NCBI GenBank assembly: GCA_026419785.1
Contig: JAODTK010003943.1
Location: 62,001-126,000 of the forward strand
Direction of reading: 5' to 3'
Source: Sclerodactyla briareus
Lineage: Eukaryota; Echinodermata; Holothuroidea; Dendrochirotida; Sclerodactylidae
DNA length: 64,000 bases
Below are positions 44,749 to 57,659 of the stretch, piece after piece. A program made the position numbers and the translations under genes. The notes below the pieces were generated by a model. That model made no database searches, was not told the origin of the DNA, and saw nothing but the letters and a program-made list of their open reading frames with translations. Numbering within the stretch: position 1 is the first letter of the stretch; every line of letters begins with the position of its first letter.

Positions 44749-46060
44749 ATGAAGATGCTAATTTACTGCCTCTGTTGTGATATCATCAATACCTTTCTGG
44801 TTGAGAATTTTGGGTGGGAGGATATTTTGATAACTACGATCAGCCTTCTAGAATTTCATTTTATTCCGGTGGGTGTTGTGAACGTCTACGATGGGGAGAT
44901 ACTGGCACAGTGTAGGAGTGAGAACTCAAACAGTCACTGTACCATTGTTACTGTAAGAATACGTTCATAGAGGACGTGCGATATTGCCTACCAGCGAACG
45001 GGTTGTCCTCAACGAGGCGAAACACCCAACCAGAACCATTTCGAAATACTTGGTTCCTACCAAGTCATTTATGATATGGACCATAGTGCCATATCCGAAA
45101 AAGCTGAACAGATCGGAGTTCAGCGTCGCCCCCGGACCCCCACCATGAGAGGAAATCATAGTCGCCGGATTGCGAGGTTTGGAACTCTGTCACAAATGAG
45201 TGGGGCATACGGATATCCGCCATCATTTCATGTCAATGTCACAACCAAGAGAACTCTCACTGATGCACTCTCCATCAGATCTTCACAACGCAGGACGATC
45301 GACGTCTGACACTCGCAGAACAATGGCTCCCGTCATAAGAAATAGTTCACCGGGTCTGTGATTGAACGAAGGAGAGCAGAATTTAGAGATTTAGGCCCTC
45401 TGGACGAATGGGTGGTGACCAACACCATCACATACCTGCACTGTACTCTTGGAGTTACGAGATCAATCTGAAAATGATAGACGCTTACCACGAATCAAGC
45501 TGGAATACTGAGGTGATCAGACCCTACAAGGAAATCACACGGAGGTCAGTTGTCTGCGAGAACAGGGATCCAGTAATAATCACTGAACGACAACACTACC
45601 CGCAGCCCTGAGTACGTCTCCGTTAACAATGAGCAGTAACGCTCGATTGACTTCAGTCTTCGATTTTCCTTTCAACGTGAGTGGAACGATTGGGGTATAT
45701 GTCACTTCCATCGACCCCTCCCTAGGAACCATCTGCCACTTTGAGTTCTCCAGCCCGAAGAACTAAGAACTATATGAGGACCCACATTGAAAGAGACGAT
45801 ACCTCGACGAGTGAGTGGCCAGGTCTCTGCCCGAGCGGTACTCGTGTCACATACAACATAACGTGGTCGAGGAAATCCAGAAGATCCCGATTTGAGTTAG
45901 TGCTTTCAAGAGGCGGGAACGACTGGGACGGAGGACGATTGATTATTTTGGCAACGCTTGGGCTCTGCGAGTGGGAAGTCGTCAAGCTGCTGTCTTCAAT
46001 GGAACACAACAATAGAGAACCATGCCAGTTTCTTCAAATGATGTGGCGATAACTCCAAAC
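44749..46060 (+). CDS. Unrecognised extracellular-looking gene segment, copy 1
   Basis: First of two diverged copies of one segment (the other is at 61815-63000, same strand). A candidate start at 44749 gives a hydrophobic, signal-like MKMLIYCLCCDIINTFLVEN, followed by VYDGEILAQC and paired Cys. Later blocks, in changing frames, are FEILGSYQVI (about 45030-45065), FHVNVTT (about 45228), NVSGTIGVYVTSIDPSLG (about 45678-45730), PSGTRVTYNIT (about 45831-45863) and RGGNDW (about 45911). Asn-x-Ser/Thr sequons, short beta-strand-like blocks and Cys suggest a secreted or cell-surface beta-sandwich protein, but I recognise no family. Copies 1 and 2 agree best where both read as protein. At least four frame changes break copy 1. 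It could instead be a repeat. Confidence 0.4.
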
Positions 46061-46440
46061 ACTGTCAATGGCCTACATTTGCGGTGGATGTTTTTATGAA
46101 TGCCAATATGGAGTTTTTTGTTTGTTTTTCTTCACCGGATTTAGAAACTTTTTTGATTAAATAAAATTCTATGACAATTCTGCCTTATTTACCAGTTTCT
46201 GGAAAGTACAATCGCAGGTGTACCTGACGATATATCCTGATCCAGAAGGGGGAAGGGGGAAACTTGTAATAGCCTATTGTGCTGGTAGGATGTGAAGTTT
46301 TTCTCAGTTCTTGACTACCTCTATGACCTTTGACGTAATAGTATGATAATCTCATCGATTGTGCCACCCCCCGTGAAACAGCACTCTATACTCACCTCTG
46401 TCTACATTCCACATATATGTTGCTGCACATATGTACCCGA
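46061..46440. other. Downstream of gene-like copy 1
   Basis: The first ~60 bases ('ttatgaatgccaatat', then T-runs) still match copy 2 (from about 63015), so the duplicated segment extends past the last coding-like block. Confidence 0.4.
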
Positions 46441-46488
46441 ATTCGTTTCAGCTCCATCGGTCTGACTTCGATGGAGCTGAGACGAAAT
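46441..46488. other. Hairpin, ~19-bp arms, 9-base loop
   Basis: attcgtttcagctccatcg (46441-46459) pairs with cgatggagctgagacgaaat (46469-46488) apart from one mismatch and one bulge. No matching partner elsewhere in the window. May be the core of a small foldback element. Confidence 0.65.
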
Positions 46489-47855
46489 CGAGGGCGATTT
46501 GATTCAGCCGTTTCAATATTGTAATGGATATTCGGGCGTCTTCCTTCTACTATTTCTTCGGAGTTTCAAACTTACCTCCAATTAGGGCGTCTCGCATGAG
46601 GATTTTGTCCTTCCTGCCCCTTTTTCACCAAATAAAAAAAGAATAAAAAAAAAACAAAAAATAACTAAACAATGTAACATTGTGCCTCGCACACTGTGCC
46701 CATTTGTACTCAAGTTTATCGTTGAGGTGAACCTATTATTCCCGTACTCTTTACGAGCCCCGATACCGCGACCTGCAGCCAATTGTAATAGCTGGCCAAT
46801 TTTGCCTAATAACATACCGCAATCAATTTGAATAAAATAAAAAAGACTGGCACGTTTTGTTGATATAAAAACTCTCGACAATTAATTGTAATAAATTGAT
46901 TATGTGGTACGGGGGCCTGGACGCTGCAGATCAATTCTCCGGTAGTTCCTCTTGAGGAAAAGGTATCGAAATAAGGTAATCGCGGTCGTCTGGCGGTATT
47001 TTTTTTAGAACGCAACATATAATTTTTCCCTAACTAATTGGTAGGGAAATTCAATAAGAAGGAGCCTGACCTTGTACGCGTATAGTTACAGGTAATGAAA
47101 ACTGTAGTGAATACTGTTTGGGACCACTAGTCGCCTTCATATGTCCATGTTTGGACTGCGGACATTTTGCACGATGACCTATTCCAAGTACTTGTATAAA
47201 CAGTTCATTGAACAGGTTCATAATTTGCCCAAAAGCCTAAATCGCAAAGTAAATCGAAATGTGGCACATGTCCGTCTGACGAATGCTTGAAAAAAAAACT
47301 GAGCATACTTCATGGTATAGTTCCGCTTTTTAAATTATTTGTCCCGGATCTCTTTGGTATGTTTCGTATTTCCGCCCAAGCTTTGTAGATAGACACCACT
47401 CCTCACTGTACACGTGGGGTTATAAAGGTAACGGGTCCCTGCCATGTTTAAATCGTCCTATTAGCTATGTTGGTAGCAAAATCACCTCTTTCGCATTCCC
47501 ACGCTTCATCATGAAGGTCCACAGTGAGAGTCAGTAATAGCGTCTCAATGGAGAGAGTGACTGGCCTGAAACAATCGTGGTTGGGGGGTTGTAGATGCAT
47601 CACGTCACCCGCTTTCAGACCCTAAGCAAGTTCGTTCGTGGCGTTAGAATATTCCGGATTTACGCAGGATGCCAATTTAGTTAATCCGTTACCCAGTCCC
47701 GGACTCTAGAGGGCTTACTTGTGGGGGCGCTATTGTTTCTCCCAGGCTACGGGATCAAAGTAATTTGTGTGTTACAACAGAGAAGGATATTGTTGGCTAC
47801 TATTCTTTCTCTGTTGTTCCTGCTTAGTCTCTCTCTTCGGCTGGTTTCGCGAACG
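46489..47855. other. No gene seen
   Basis: Includes A-rich stretches near 46628-46665. Nothing recognised. Confidence 0.4.
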
Positions 47856-47859
47856 AAGA

Positions 47860-48700
47860 TTATGAAGGGGTCCGTCCACGTCGGAAGCAGGCATGCTGAT
47901 GAGTGGATGCCAATACAAGAATGGCAGACACGACTGCAGCGGCTGCAAGCAAAGTTCTTGTCCTGTTGCCCTGATGTGGCTGATGCCTGTCGAATCTTTC
48001 CTCTCTTTCCTCTTGTCCTCAAGGCGAGCAGTGCAGGTTTTCTCGAAAGTGGAGGCAGCCTGGTGGATAATATGCCTCCATGCCTGGCCGGTCAGCAACT
48101 TGGTTGGACCCTGGCTAAGGTCAATGTGGCAGGAAGCAAGTGACTTTTTTTCAAGAAGCAGTCTTTGTACCGCTTCTTTGGTCCGCCTCCATTGCGGTAG
48201 CCAGTGGACAGCTCCCAAAACAGTGCAATCTTTGGCAGCCGATGGTCATTCATCCTGGTCACGTACCCTGCCGCACCGTGACGTTGAGCCTCGACAGCAT
48301 GGTCCTAATGTTTGGACCCTCCCGCCTGTTGGAGGACATCGGTGTTTGTATCGAAATCACTCCAATGACTGTTGAGATGCTGCGTTTGGCACGCCGATGG
48401 AAACGCTCAAGCAGTTGGGCAGATGTTGACGTACGTACCATGACCCGAGCCATACAGGAGTGTATTCGGAACAACAAGATCCAAAAACCACGATACATAT
48501 TCCTTCATATGTCGTTGGGCTCCAATACTCGCTTGAAGAAGCCTACCAAAAGCACAGTTCCCGCTTTGCCAGTCTGTTGTCATCATCAATATCCTTGTCG
48601 ATCTTTGCATTCGAAGATAAGGGCACCCAGGTAGGTAAGTTTGCTGACTGTAACTATACTGGCAAACTCCGCGAAAAAAATGCAACTGTTGCAACTAGTG
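47860..48700 (-). pseudogene. LINE C-terminal part with zinc-finger end
   Basis: A minus-strand non-LTR retrotransposon remnant. In order: a FTYLGALI-like block (about 48650-48625), RLAKAGT-like and FGRLLQ (about 48570-48540), NTLLYGSGHGT (about 48470-48440), LERFHRRAKRSI (about 48410-48375), a MDDHRLPKI-like block (about 48250), KKRYKDC (about 48175-48155), W-H-QAA-FE near 48070 and, at the C-terminus, CSRCSRVCHSCIGIHSSAC (about 47965-47905), a CCHC-type finger typical of this LINE protein tail. The frame changes several times. It is 5'-truncated, so no YxDD is present. The long plus-strand open frames across this stretch are shadows of it. This LINE type differs from those at 5.4 kb and 27.8 kb. 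Confidence 0.8.
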
Positions 48701-50632
48701 TAATTCAAAATCCAAGATGGAAGTCAGACGCAGGCAATGCTGCAACCTTGCTGCATTGTACTGCCCGGCAGCAACCCCATTGCAACTATTCGCAAATGTG
48801 ATGCACTGTGCTGCGTAGTCTTTGTGTTAAGACGTTGATATACCCGATTACTGCTGCGTTATATCCGACGCTCACGTGATTTCTGTTCTGCAGTGGTCAC
48901 TACCTCCATCTGTTTCTGATTATTTCAGTCAGTTACGCTGCATTTTTTTTAAAGAAGACAGATGAGACAATCTTAGAGTCTTATTGCACGTTGATCGGCG
49001 ATCGATGGCAAACGTGCAAGTGCAACACGGTCGGCCGAGCGGTGTTAAGGTTCTGCCTTTAGGCATTCGTCGAATAGCAACTGCTTTCACTACTGTAATT
49101 TGGGATCAAGCTGGAAGTGAAAAGCAGACAATGCTGCAACTAAGTAGGTCGGTACGAAAAAATGTTGTTTTGGGGACCACTTGACGAGCAAGAACGGAAT
49201 AACAGCCGTTAGCATCAGCCCTATGGTTGCGGTTATTTTATGAGTTAACTAATATGGCGCCCTGCGCTCACACGGAATAGCCTACTGCACGAAATTTGAT
49301 ATGGGCTGATAGCGGGAGACGTGGCGCATCCACGTACCACAGCCAAGAATTGCGGGCGCTATAACCACTTTCATCTTGAGGTACAAAAGAAGTTCGAATT
49401 GACTTTTATAAAATTTAGTTGGGCATGTGAAAGAATACTGCCGGCGCTAACAAATGTGCGGGATTCATCTTTTGTTCTAAACTGAAACCGTGTACGTCAC
49501 GCAAAAATCGAAAAAGGTCTTCAGCATTATTTAAGTGTAATCTCAGGATTAGGATTAGGGAGGTGTGTCAAGGCTCTTGAGAGTTGAAATGGGGATGGTA
49601 AATTAACATACGGATCAATTTTGCGGTTTCCAAAGGTCGTCGTAACAGGTTGGGTTCTACGCTGGACGGCTCCGGCTACTGTGGCAAAACTGATTTTCGC
49701 CTCCTTACCATAGCAATGACCCCATGTTTCCTCAGTCCGTGGAAGGTAATTTCAGGCAAAGAATTATATTAACTGAAGAGGCGATAGCAGGCAAATATAA
49801 CTATTTGACGAGGAGGAAAAATGGCCCGTGCGAGCTAAACTGAAAAGACATGTGATTGATCTGCATGTGTAGAATTGTTCAGCAGGGGGGATATTTTCGT
49901 TTAGTAGTAGGGACAGCGATGCCAAAAGTAACAGCGCAAGTCGAAACGTTTGGTAGTGAGGACGGCAAAACTTCCTCTGGAGAATACACGAAGCTCTTCC
50001 ACATTCCAAAGTTTGTATGTTCACATTCATTGACCATTACTGATACCTGTCATAAACTTGGAATCACCGTGAACATGTCTACGGACATTGGCCTAATATT
50101 GCTATATGTACCCAGCACAAATCAATCCTAGGCCTGTAGTGAGTGAACAGTGGAAACACCTTGCAACGGTCTGTGAAACCTACATTGCTGATTCAGTCCA
50201 TAGGTTGTATTTCCACACAGGGCTACAGTCTCCAGCTAATAACGAGGAGGTGATGACAGATCTTCCCATAGAGCTGCCTGTGAGTCCCCATTGCCTCAAA
50301 TCATTCCACTATGGATGGAGTTAAACACAGGGCCACAGTCACACCAGCACCGACATGTTGATAAGTGATGAAGATTTACCACCAGAGATTGTGTCAGGCT
50401 GGGTACAATGTAAACAAAATGACCTCAGCAAGGCTCTATTGAGAATGACGTAGAAGGGCTAATTTGAAGTTAATGGGATTCAAATTCCAAATAAATTTAA
50501 TCGAAAGTGTGGGGGCTCGCCACAACAATGGCACTCGTCTTGCCCAGTGGCGAGTGCACCCACCGCCAAGTTTGACTGGTCGCATGCATGCACGGTTTTA
50601 GAAATATGCGGTGAATGTGACGGAAAAGATCT
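48701..50632. other. No gene recognised
   Basis: A short imperfect duplication ('gtaatt-....gatc/gatggaagt....cag-caatgctgcaac') occurs at about 48700-48755 and 49095-49140. The open frame 49856-50131 (plus, 91 codons) lacks a domain. Confidence 0.35.
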
Positions 50633-50657
50633 GACGAACGAACGAACGAACGAACAG
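50633..50657. repeat. (GAAC)n microsatellite
   Basis: About six units, interrupted at the ends. Confidence 0.9.
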
Positions 50658-51223
50658 ACGGAGAGACATGATGATTTGTAGAGATGCTTACCAGCAATTA
50701 AACAAAGAACAAAAAAAACAAAAGGAGGTAGTGTTTATTCTGCATTGTCTACATACAGCTTCAATTCAGTATAGGAGAGTAATTCGTGGAGGCCTGGGCT
50801 AGGCAGGTCAAAGTAGTCTTGAAAACCCTATAAACAAAGTCCAGTATGCTTGTCTGAGAGTTAAATTGAAATTGTACTGGCCAAGTAGATATAACAGGAA
50901 TACAATAGCACTTTTGCTTCGCATTGGCGAAAAGCGCAGGGCCGTGCGCCATAAAATTGTTTTGGGGAGGGGCACAAATATGGGCAGTGATTCGCCGTCC
51001 CAGTGGCGGTGACGGGGTGCCGCCTGAATTTTTCGGTTATCTGAGCTGTGAAAAGAGGGCGGTGATGCAAACTAGCAACAAAAATCCAGCAAGTTCATTT
51101 AGTGTGTCGTGTTTCCAATGAAAATTTTCAATGCCAAGCTTTGGGAAATCCGGGAGAGGGACGTTTCCCCCGTTGCCGCCGCCACGTAGTTACGCGCCCT
51201 TTAGGTTGCAGTGGAATGATCGA
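50658..51223. other. No gene seen
   Basis: Nothing recognised. Confidence 0.4.
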
Positions 51224-51264
51224 CCCCCCCCCCCCCCCCCTCCCTCGCAAACACACACACACAG
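51224..51264. repeat. Poly(C)17 and (CA)n
   Basis: C17 at 51224-51240, then a short (CA) run to 51264. Confidence 0.9.
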
Positions 51265-54200
51265 TGGGAAATAAAAGTTACGCCTTGGATTGTCGCAGAG
51301 GCCGAGGTTAATTCTTGGTAAAGTGAATTGGACATTTGTGATAATATATTTCTGCAAAACATTAGATAGTGGACTGAATCAAAGCGCTGATGAGTTAATA
51401 TGCGATGCACCTAACAGTGACTCAGCGAGAAGTTATCTAAAAAGGACAGGAACCATAATGTTGTTGGGGTCTGGAGCTATTAGGAGCTATATAACTCCAA
51501 CATGACTAATCCGGCTAAACTTTGTTTAGCATCTTCAACTTGTATGTTGTACGTTTGTAAACTTGTATGTTGGATGATATTGTTTGTCGTGAAAAGCCAG
51601 GATTTCACCGACAGGAGGGGTGAGGGGGGGGGCAAGTTCTCCGACAGGGAGCCAGTTTTCACTAAGATTATCCGGGGCTACCACTCACCTACGGTTATAT
51701 TTATCTTGGGGGAAATTGGTAGGAAAGCAAACCCACGGGGATAGGCCAGCCCATTTATCACTGGGTTTAATATTTGATGTTATAGAGTATTGAAAACCAA
51801 GTGCATATCCCTTCGTTCGAAACTCCATAGCAGGTCCGGTTGAGGAGATATGATTTTCTAGAAATTATGCATATAAATTGGCGATTTTGGCGAATTGTCA
51901 ATCTTTTGATGACGGCATTTTTACCGAATTTGAAGTAAAACCTTAGATATAGAGTGTTACTTAACTATTATACTTTGTAGGAAATGACATCATCACCAGT
52001 GTAGAAATTACCAATCTTGAAGAAAACATAAACTCCATAATCGACCATGCTACGAACTTGAAACGGAAGTTCATTGGCAGATTTTCAACGCACTATGTTA
52101 TGGCATCTTAACATTTTTTGGCTGGAAATTACCTGTAATCTCTGGAAAGTCGGGTTGTCAATATACGTTGTACTGAAAAAAACTGCTTCCATGCACCATC
52201 AGTGAACTGTACGTTACTGTGGTAAAGGGAGTTTTGATGAGAGGAAGTGGATCATATGGGAGAATTGATGACCTATGGTTTCATTTACCATGGGGCCATA
52301 AGGGGCCTATGGAAATATTTTTATGCTATTGAAGAGAAAATGACCCTACACATTAGGACTATTCATGATGAAAACTGCTCTGTCTAAGCAATCTACGCAT
52401 GTGTGAGAGCCTACCCTGTACATGTTTGTGAGACCTGAGGGTTGCTATGAAGGTGATGCTCACCTGGCGTTATCAAATGAATAGTTTGGGTCAGTGGTGG
52501 ACAGAATCCTGGGGCGGATTAAGTGATGCATCTGGCCTATTACTTGATTTTAGGTAGCATATGCCAATGGCGTACCAGAATGTTTTATAAGTTGTTTTTT
52601 TGTTGTTGTTTTTTAGGGTGGTGGCAGTATCAGCTCTTCAGATGATTGGTTCAGGTGGGAGGGGGAGTGCGGAGGGGACGGGACTCCAGCACCGCTGTCC
52701 TTCTTTTTTTTTTTCTTGCTCCCGAGCTAAAACTGGATTGCAAAATGGTGCACTATAATTTTATAATACAGTCTCCTTAAGGCCCCCAAAATCCAGTGAA
52801 TCCAGACTTCTCCTTAGTTGTTTGACCAATGACACTATCCAACTCGTCTTGAAGCATGTCTGCAGAATACCGAAGGTGACAGGCGCTCCACTTCTGTGGC
52901 TGAACTGGTTAGCAGGTTGCCTCAATTATGATTTACAGCTTAATGGGTGTAGCAAGGTGTACGAATTGCAAGGAAAGAGATTTACTCATGTGAATGAAGA
53001 GCTGTGCCCAAGTACACAGTTAGGGAAGACAATCAGTAGGGTGTGTTAGCTGTCCATTGTTATCAGCCTTAGATAGGTTTGGACATTATGCCAACTCTCA
53101 AGCAGCGAGGGGAAGTAGCCAGGTTCCTAAGGCCTACATGCCCCTATCTGCATAATGTGTCTTTCAACATATTCAAGTTTACCTCTATGAGTAATACTCT
53201 GTCCACGTGCCAAATGCCCCTGGTTGCTAGGGGCCTGACCTTAGTACATAGGAGAAGGGGGCTCTGGTATGTTAATGGGTGACCCATTTGAAGGACGGTG
53301 ATTCACGGCAGTTGTGAACAGTACGGGGCTCTGGTGATATGAAGCACAGAAGACACGGGAAAGGGAAGGGAACAGCTGTGTGAAGATGGGCTCTGTTGTA
53401 ATTGTGCATGCATGGTGCGTGATATTGGAAATATGAATCAGTGATATTGGAGCATTACTGGAGCGACTATAATTTGGTTCCAAGTCGGAAGGGATTGGGC
53501 ACTACATACTAGTTAATACTTGTATTCTCTTTTGATATGGAACCAGGCTTTGTTATTCAATACTGTTTGTTGAGTGTTCTATTCCAATTATAAATATTGG
53601 TACCTACAGTAATGCTCTTTAGTTATGGAATTTGATTTATAAAATGATTGTTAGAAGGGGCGGTGGGGCCCTATTGTATTCTTCTCAAACTGCAAGTTTT
53701 AGCACTCACAGATCCGAACGTCATTCGCAGTAAGGACGAGATCACAGCATGCAATTCCATTGAATGGGCCAGCTGGACGTATGTGCAGCACTCAGTATGC
53801 TTCAAAAACATCTCCTATACATTAGTGAGAATTTGGATATTGAAGGTCTCATATCTACTTGGCACAGGTAAAATTAGTGTTAGAAGATACTTTTTCCGGA
53901 ATTATTCTTTGCATACTTCCCATTATTTCATCTGGGGCGACTTGGGGGGCCCAACCACTTAGGTGAGGGGATGTTCCCCTCAGGCAACCCATCCCTTGGT
54001 GACGACACTGACCTGAATCGTTTGGACAATTGGGACATTTTGTTGGTAATGGACCCACAGGTCTGGTGTCCACCTCTGCACTCTGAAGATTGTACTGGTA
54101 TGGTTACATGTACATGATTCTCATTCTTGTCACTGGAGAATAGATCCGGACATCTGGCACATTTCTGTGCCAAAATAGGACCGTATGATAACAGTTAGGA

Positions 54201-55434
54201 GCCGAACATTCTGAATTGCCCACGACAAGATCTCTTTTGATGATTACTGAATATGAGCTAACCTAAGACCTTTAGGGTCCTCTTATTTTCTTCTAAAGAA
54301 TGCCGAAGAAGTATACCTCGAAAAAGTTCGTCGTGTGAGATACTGAGCCTATCCCCCGTCGTTTCTTCTTGTCGTCCGCCCCACTGGGAAAGAAGTGGGG
54401 GGGTCAGAATGATGCCCGTACCCACTGCGAGTAGGGGTCGCCCCATGTCGGCATGTTGCCTTCAGCGATATACCTACATTAACACATTACGCATTCCGTG
54501 TGCGAAGGTTGTCCCGCTGAATTTTTTTTTTTGTGGTGGGATGGCGCTATTGCAGTTGTTGCATTTTCTTCGTGGTAGAATCGCTATCCGCCATATAAAA
54601 GAAATCCGTGAAGCAAAATGGTGCAATAGGTTTCCCTTTATCGGCGTGCCGTTTCCGAGTTACAGCTGTCCTGCATACCGACTCGGAGGTTACGATTCTC
54701 GCGAATCTGAACGTCGTTTCGGTTCCTGCGAGCCCCGAATTGCCTACTTTGGTGCAGACACTGAAGTGGGAATTGAACCCCATTTTTCAAAATTATTCTT
54801 GCACGAATAAGGTGCATCGACCCTGAATCACCACTGGGATCACGTTGTTCATGACTATCGGATTCTCTCGGGCATGTTTTCATTTTAGTTAGCTTCAGTG
54901 AGCGCAAAAAACCCCCAGTGGGTAGAGGAAAGAGGAACTCAAATGCAAGCAGGTTTTTCAAATTTGGTTACGCTACACGTAAAAATGCTTTCTGGACCAC
55001 GGAAAGTTGGAAAGCATAGTTACCCCCACCCCCCACCCTCGCAATTCGCGCTTTTTTTTGGGGACTGGGCGCGTATAAACTCACTAACGTTGGTCTAATC
55101 ACACAAAGATTCCTCGTGCCCGAAAGTACCCGCGACATTTATTTCATTGCCGTAAACGATTTTTTTTTTTTTAATATTAAAACGTTCCTTTCCCCGTAGT
55201 CGCATTCGTTGATTTATAACCATCTGTATTAACCAAAAGGAAAAGTTGAAAGAATAACACGGAACGTGGGCCGATGACTGCCGAATACTTGTCAATGGCT
55301 TAAACCACCTGGAACGAACCGTCCTCACACGAAATTGGCCACTCAACTCGCATCGTACCTGTCGCTCCTCGCACCCGTCGCGCAATAACGCAACAATCGC
55401 ACTCCCAAACCACCGTACTTGTCGGTTTCCTACA
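51265..55434. other. No gene recognised over ~4.2 kb
   Basis: Open frames up to ~130 codons (for example 54409-54810, plus, and 54638-54961, minus) overlap on opposite strands and show no domain. T-runs at 52705-52715, 54519 and 55160. Two short duplicated phrases, 'gtgatattgga' at 53421 and 53441. Confidence 0.35.
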
Positions 55435-55610
55435 TGGGCGTCAATCCTAGGGGGGGGGGGCAGGGGCGGGGGGGCGTCAATCCTAGGGGGGGGGAGCGAG
55501 GCGGGGGGGGAGGGGGGGCGACGGGCGGTCGGGGGGTGACCGCCCCCCCCCACCATTTGATGGGGGGGACACAATATCAATGTCCCCCCCCCACGTTTGG
55601 CGAATGAGGG
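55435..55610. repeat. G-run tandem and hairpin repeat, third copy
   Basis: Two copies of 'gcgtcaatcctagggggggg' (55439 and 55474), a long G-rich stretch, gcggtc...gaccgc, and a palindrome gggggggacacaat/atcaatgtcccccccc. The inverse of the copy at 37865-37985. Strong potential for G-quadruplex and hairpin formation. Confidence 0.7.
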
Positions 55611-57655
55611 ACATGGGGTCGCATGACATGGCGTCTGGGTTTTGTGATTCTCCATTTTGGCGCGGAATTGTAGCATTTAGGCATAGCAATATGATGGGCC
55701 AATTAAGGTCCTAAACGCTCAATTTTCCAATCGCCCTGCCGTGTTTAATGCAAAAATTCGCGCGCAATTGCCTGGGTGTGCAATTACGTTTCGACTTTCC
55801 TTATCATTTTCACGAAAATGTTTCTGCTCTGATAGCTTATTCACGTTTGTCAACGTCTTAAAAATCAATCCTCATTCATTTCCGTATTATAGAAATAGAC
55901 TAGCCACTCAATTCGCAGAATCAAATATTTACAAGGCCCTGAATCACGTTCACAACTTTTTTTTTACAGTAGTCGAAATTGCATAGGACCTCCCCACAAT
56001 CAGCTGGCTCATTGACTCATTGACTTCCACGCTAAATTGCCTTCCTTCCTTCGATGGCTGCTAAGCAGGAGGCGTTCACCTCCAATTCACTGTACCTTTA
56101 CTTGCTTAGAATTTCGCTATGTCGCCCTCTTTTTGCTCGCGCCCGCGCGCGGTTGTGTTTTTTTCTTTCATTCGCATGCCAAGTATGGAGCATGAGTTTT
56201 GTCACCCATTTCTTTAAGGAATATATGTATTCTTCAAAAAGTTCAAAAACTGAAATCAATACTGACTCAATCAAAGCAACATATTATTTTAGATTAGGCC
56301 TTATCTTCGAAACATATACCTTTAGTTTATATCCTACTCCCAGGGATTAGTCGAGACCGGATAGGCCGAGACCAGCCTTACATTTTGAGTCTATACACTG
56401 TAGGTATGGCGGTCTCGGTCTCGGTCGCGAACGTCGAGACCGAGACCAGTTTTCGAGAATAATTCAAGACCGAGGCCGGTATCGACGACACCCCTGCCTA
56501 CTCCTCGAACGCTTTCACGTCACCTTTCCCAACTTGATTAACTAATAACTTTCACAGGGGAATCTTCGAATTGAAGAAATAGCGTTATCCCCAACATAAC
56601 ATTTGCAATGCGCTGATCAATAAGGTGCGTCAGTCTAGCCGTCCGGGCCAACTGCAGAGCCTACAGATTAGTGTGTCTACATTCATCGTCTATTGCTTGA
56701 CGTATGTATAAACTGCTCAAAATTTTGGCCAATCAAGTCCAATTCTAAAGAATATAGTTCCCTGTATATTCCCCAAATTACGTACGGCTGTGTTCTTTGC
56801 CGAAACCAATTCCAACGCGGGTTCGACCAAGGGCGTAGGATCGGGGTGCTGCCCCCCCCCCCCCCACCCCTAGTGATAAATTTGGGGCGGAGGTACCATT
56901 CAACCCCTCCCCCCCCCTCACTCCTCGTGTCGCAATAATAATACTTTTTTTCGTCAATTAACACACATATTTACAACAACCGCCGTGATTGGCTGTCGGT
57001 TATTGTAGAGCAATCGATTGTGTCTATTGTAGATTAGGAGATTAGTGAAGGAAATAGATTCACGAACAACCAATGCGGAAATATCTTGTGTAAAATTCTG
57101 CAAATCGACCCTGCCCCTCAAGCTTTTTTTTTTACCTAGGCTAGGGACGTTTAATAATTCTGCCTTGACATAAAATATACAAATGCGTCCTGGTTGTCAG
57201 CTGAAGGCGTGGACATACGAGGAGTAAGCTCTCGCCTCCCATCTTACATTCCATTCGGACAAATAAGTTTCCCATGGTCCCAATGAGACAGCCGAATGGA
57301 ATATAAAAAATTGAGAGAGAGAATCTAACAGGATTGATTAAAATTTCAAACCGACAATGCGAAATTCAGGAAAAGATGAACGAGATGTATTTTTTTTTTA
57401 AATTGAATTTCAAACGGTCAAACGTTTTAGCGACCATATCCTTAGGTGATTTCACGTTCCGGTCCCGTCTTTGTAACTCAATTGAGTAAACTTTATGTTT
57501 TTTAGGGGGCGATCTTTTTCAATATTCACGTCGAAAGGACGGAACGTGGAAAAATCTATTAACTGGGTCATCTAGTATGGACAGACTGAGGTCTTGACGG
57601 TCCCCAGTGAAAAGTGAGATTTCGAACCGCTTACACGATGGTACTCACGCCCGTT
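55611..57655. other. No gene recognised
   Basis: Contains the GGTCTC hairpin at 56411-56447, C14 at 56852-56865 and T-runs. The open frame 55741-55986 (plus) lacks a domain. Confidence 0.35.
56411..56447. repeat. (GGTCTC)n palindromic minisatellite
   Basis: ggtctcggtctc (56411-56422) and gagaccgagacc (56436-56447) form a perfect 12-bp stem. Degenerate gagacc/ggtctc units extend over about 56350-56490. Confidence 0.75.
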
Positions 57656-57659
57656 GTAC

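Noticed and set aside
47721..48634. Three long plus-strand open frames (140-164 codons)
   Set aside because: They lie opposite a clear minus-strand LINE remnant and carry no domain of their own.
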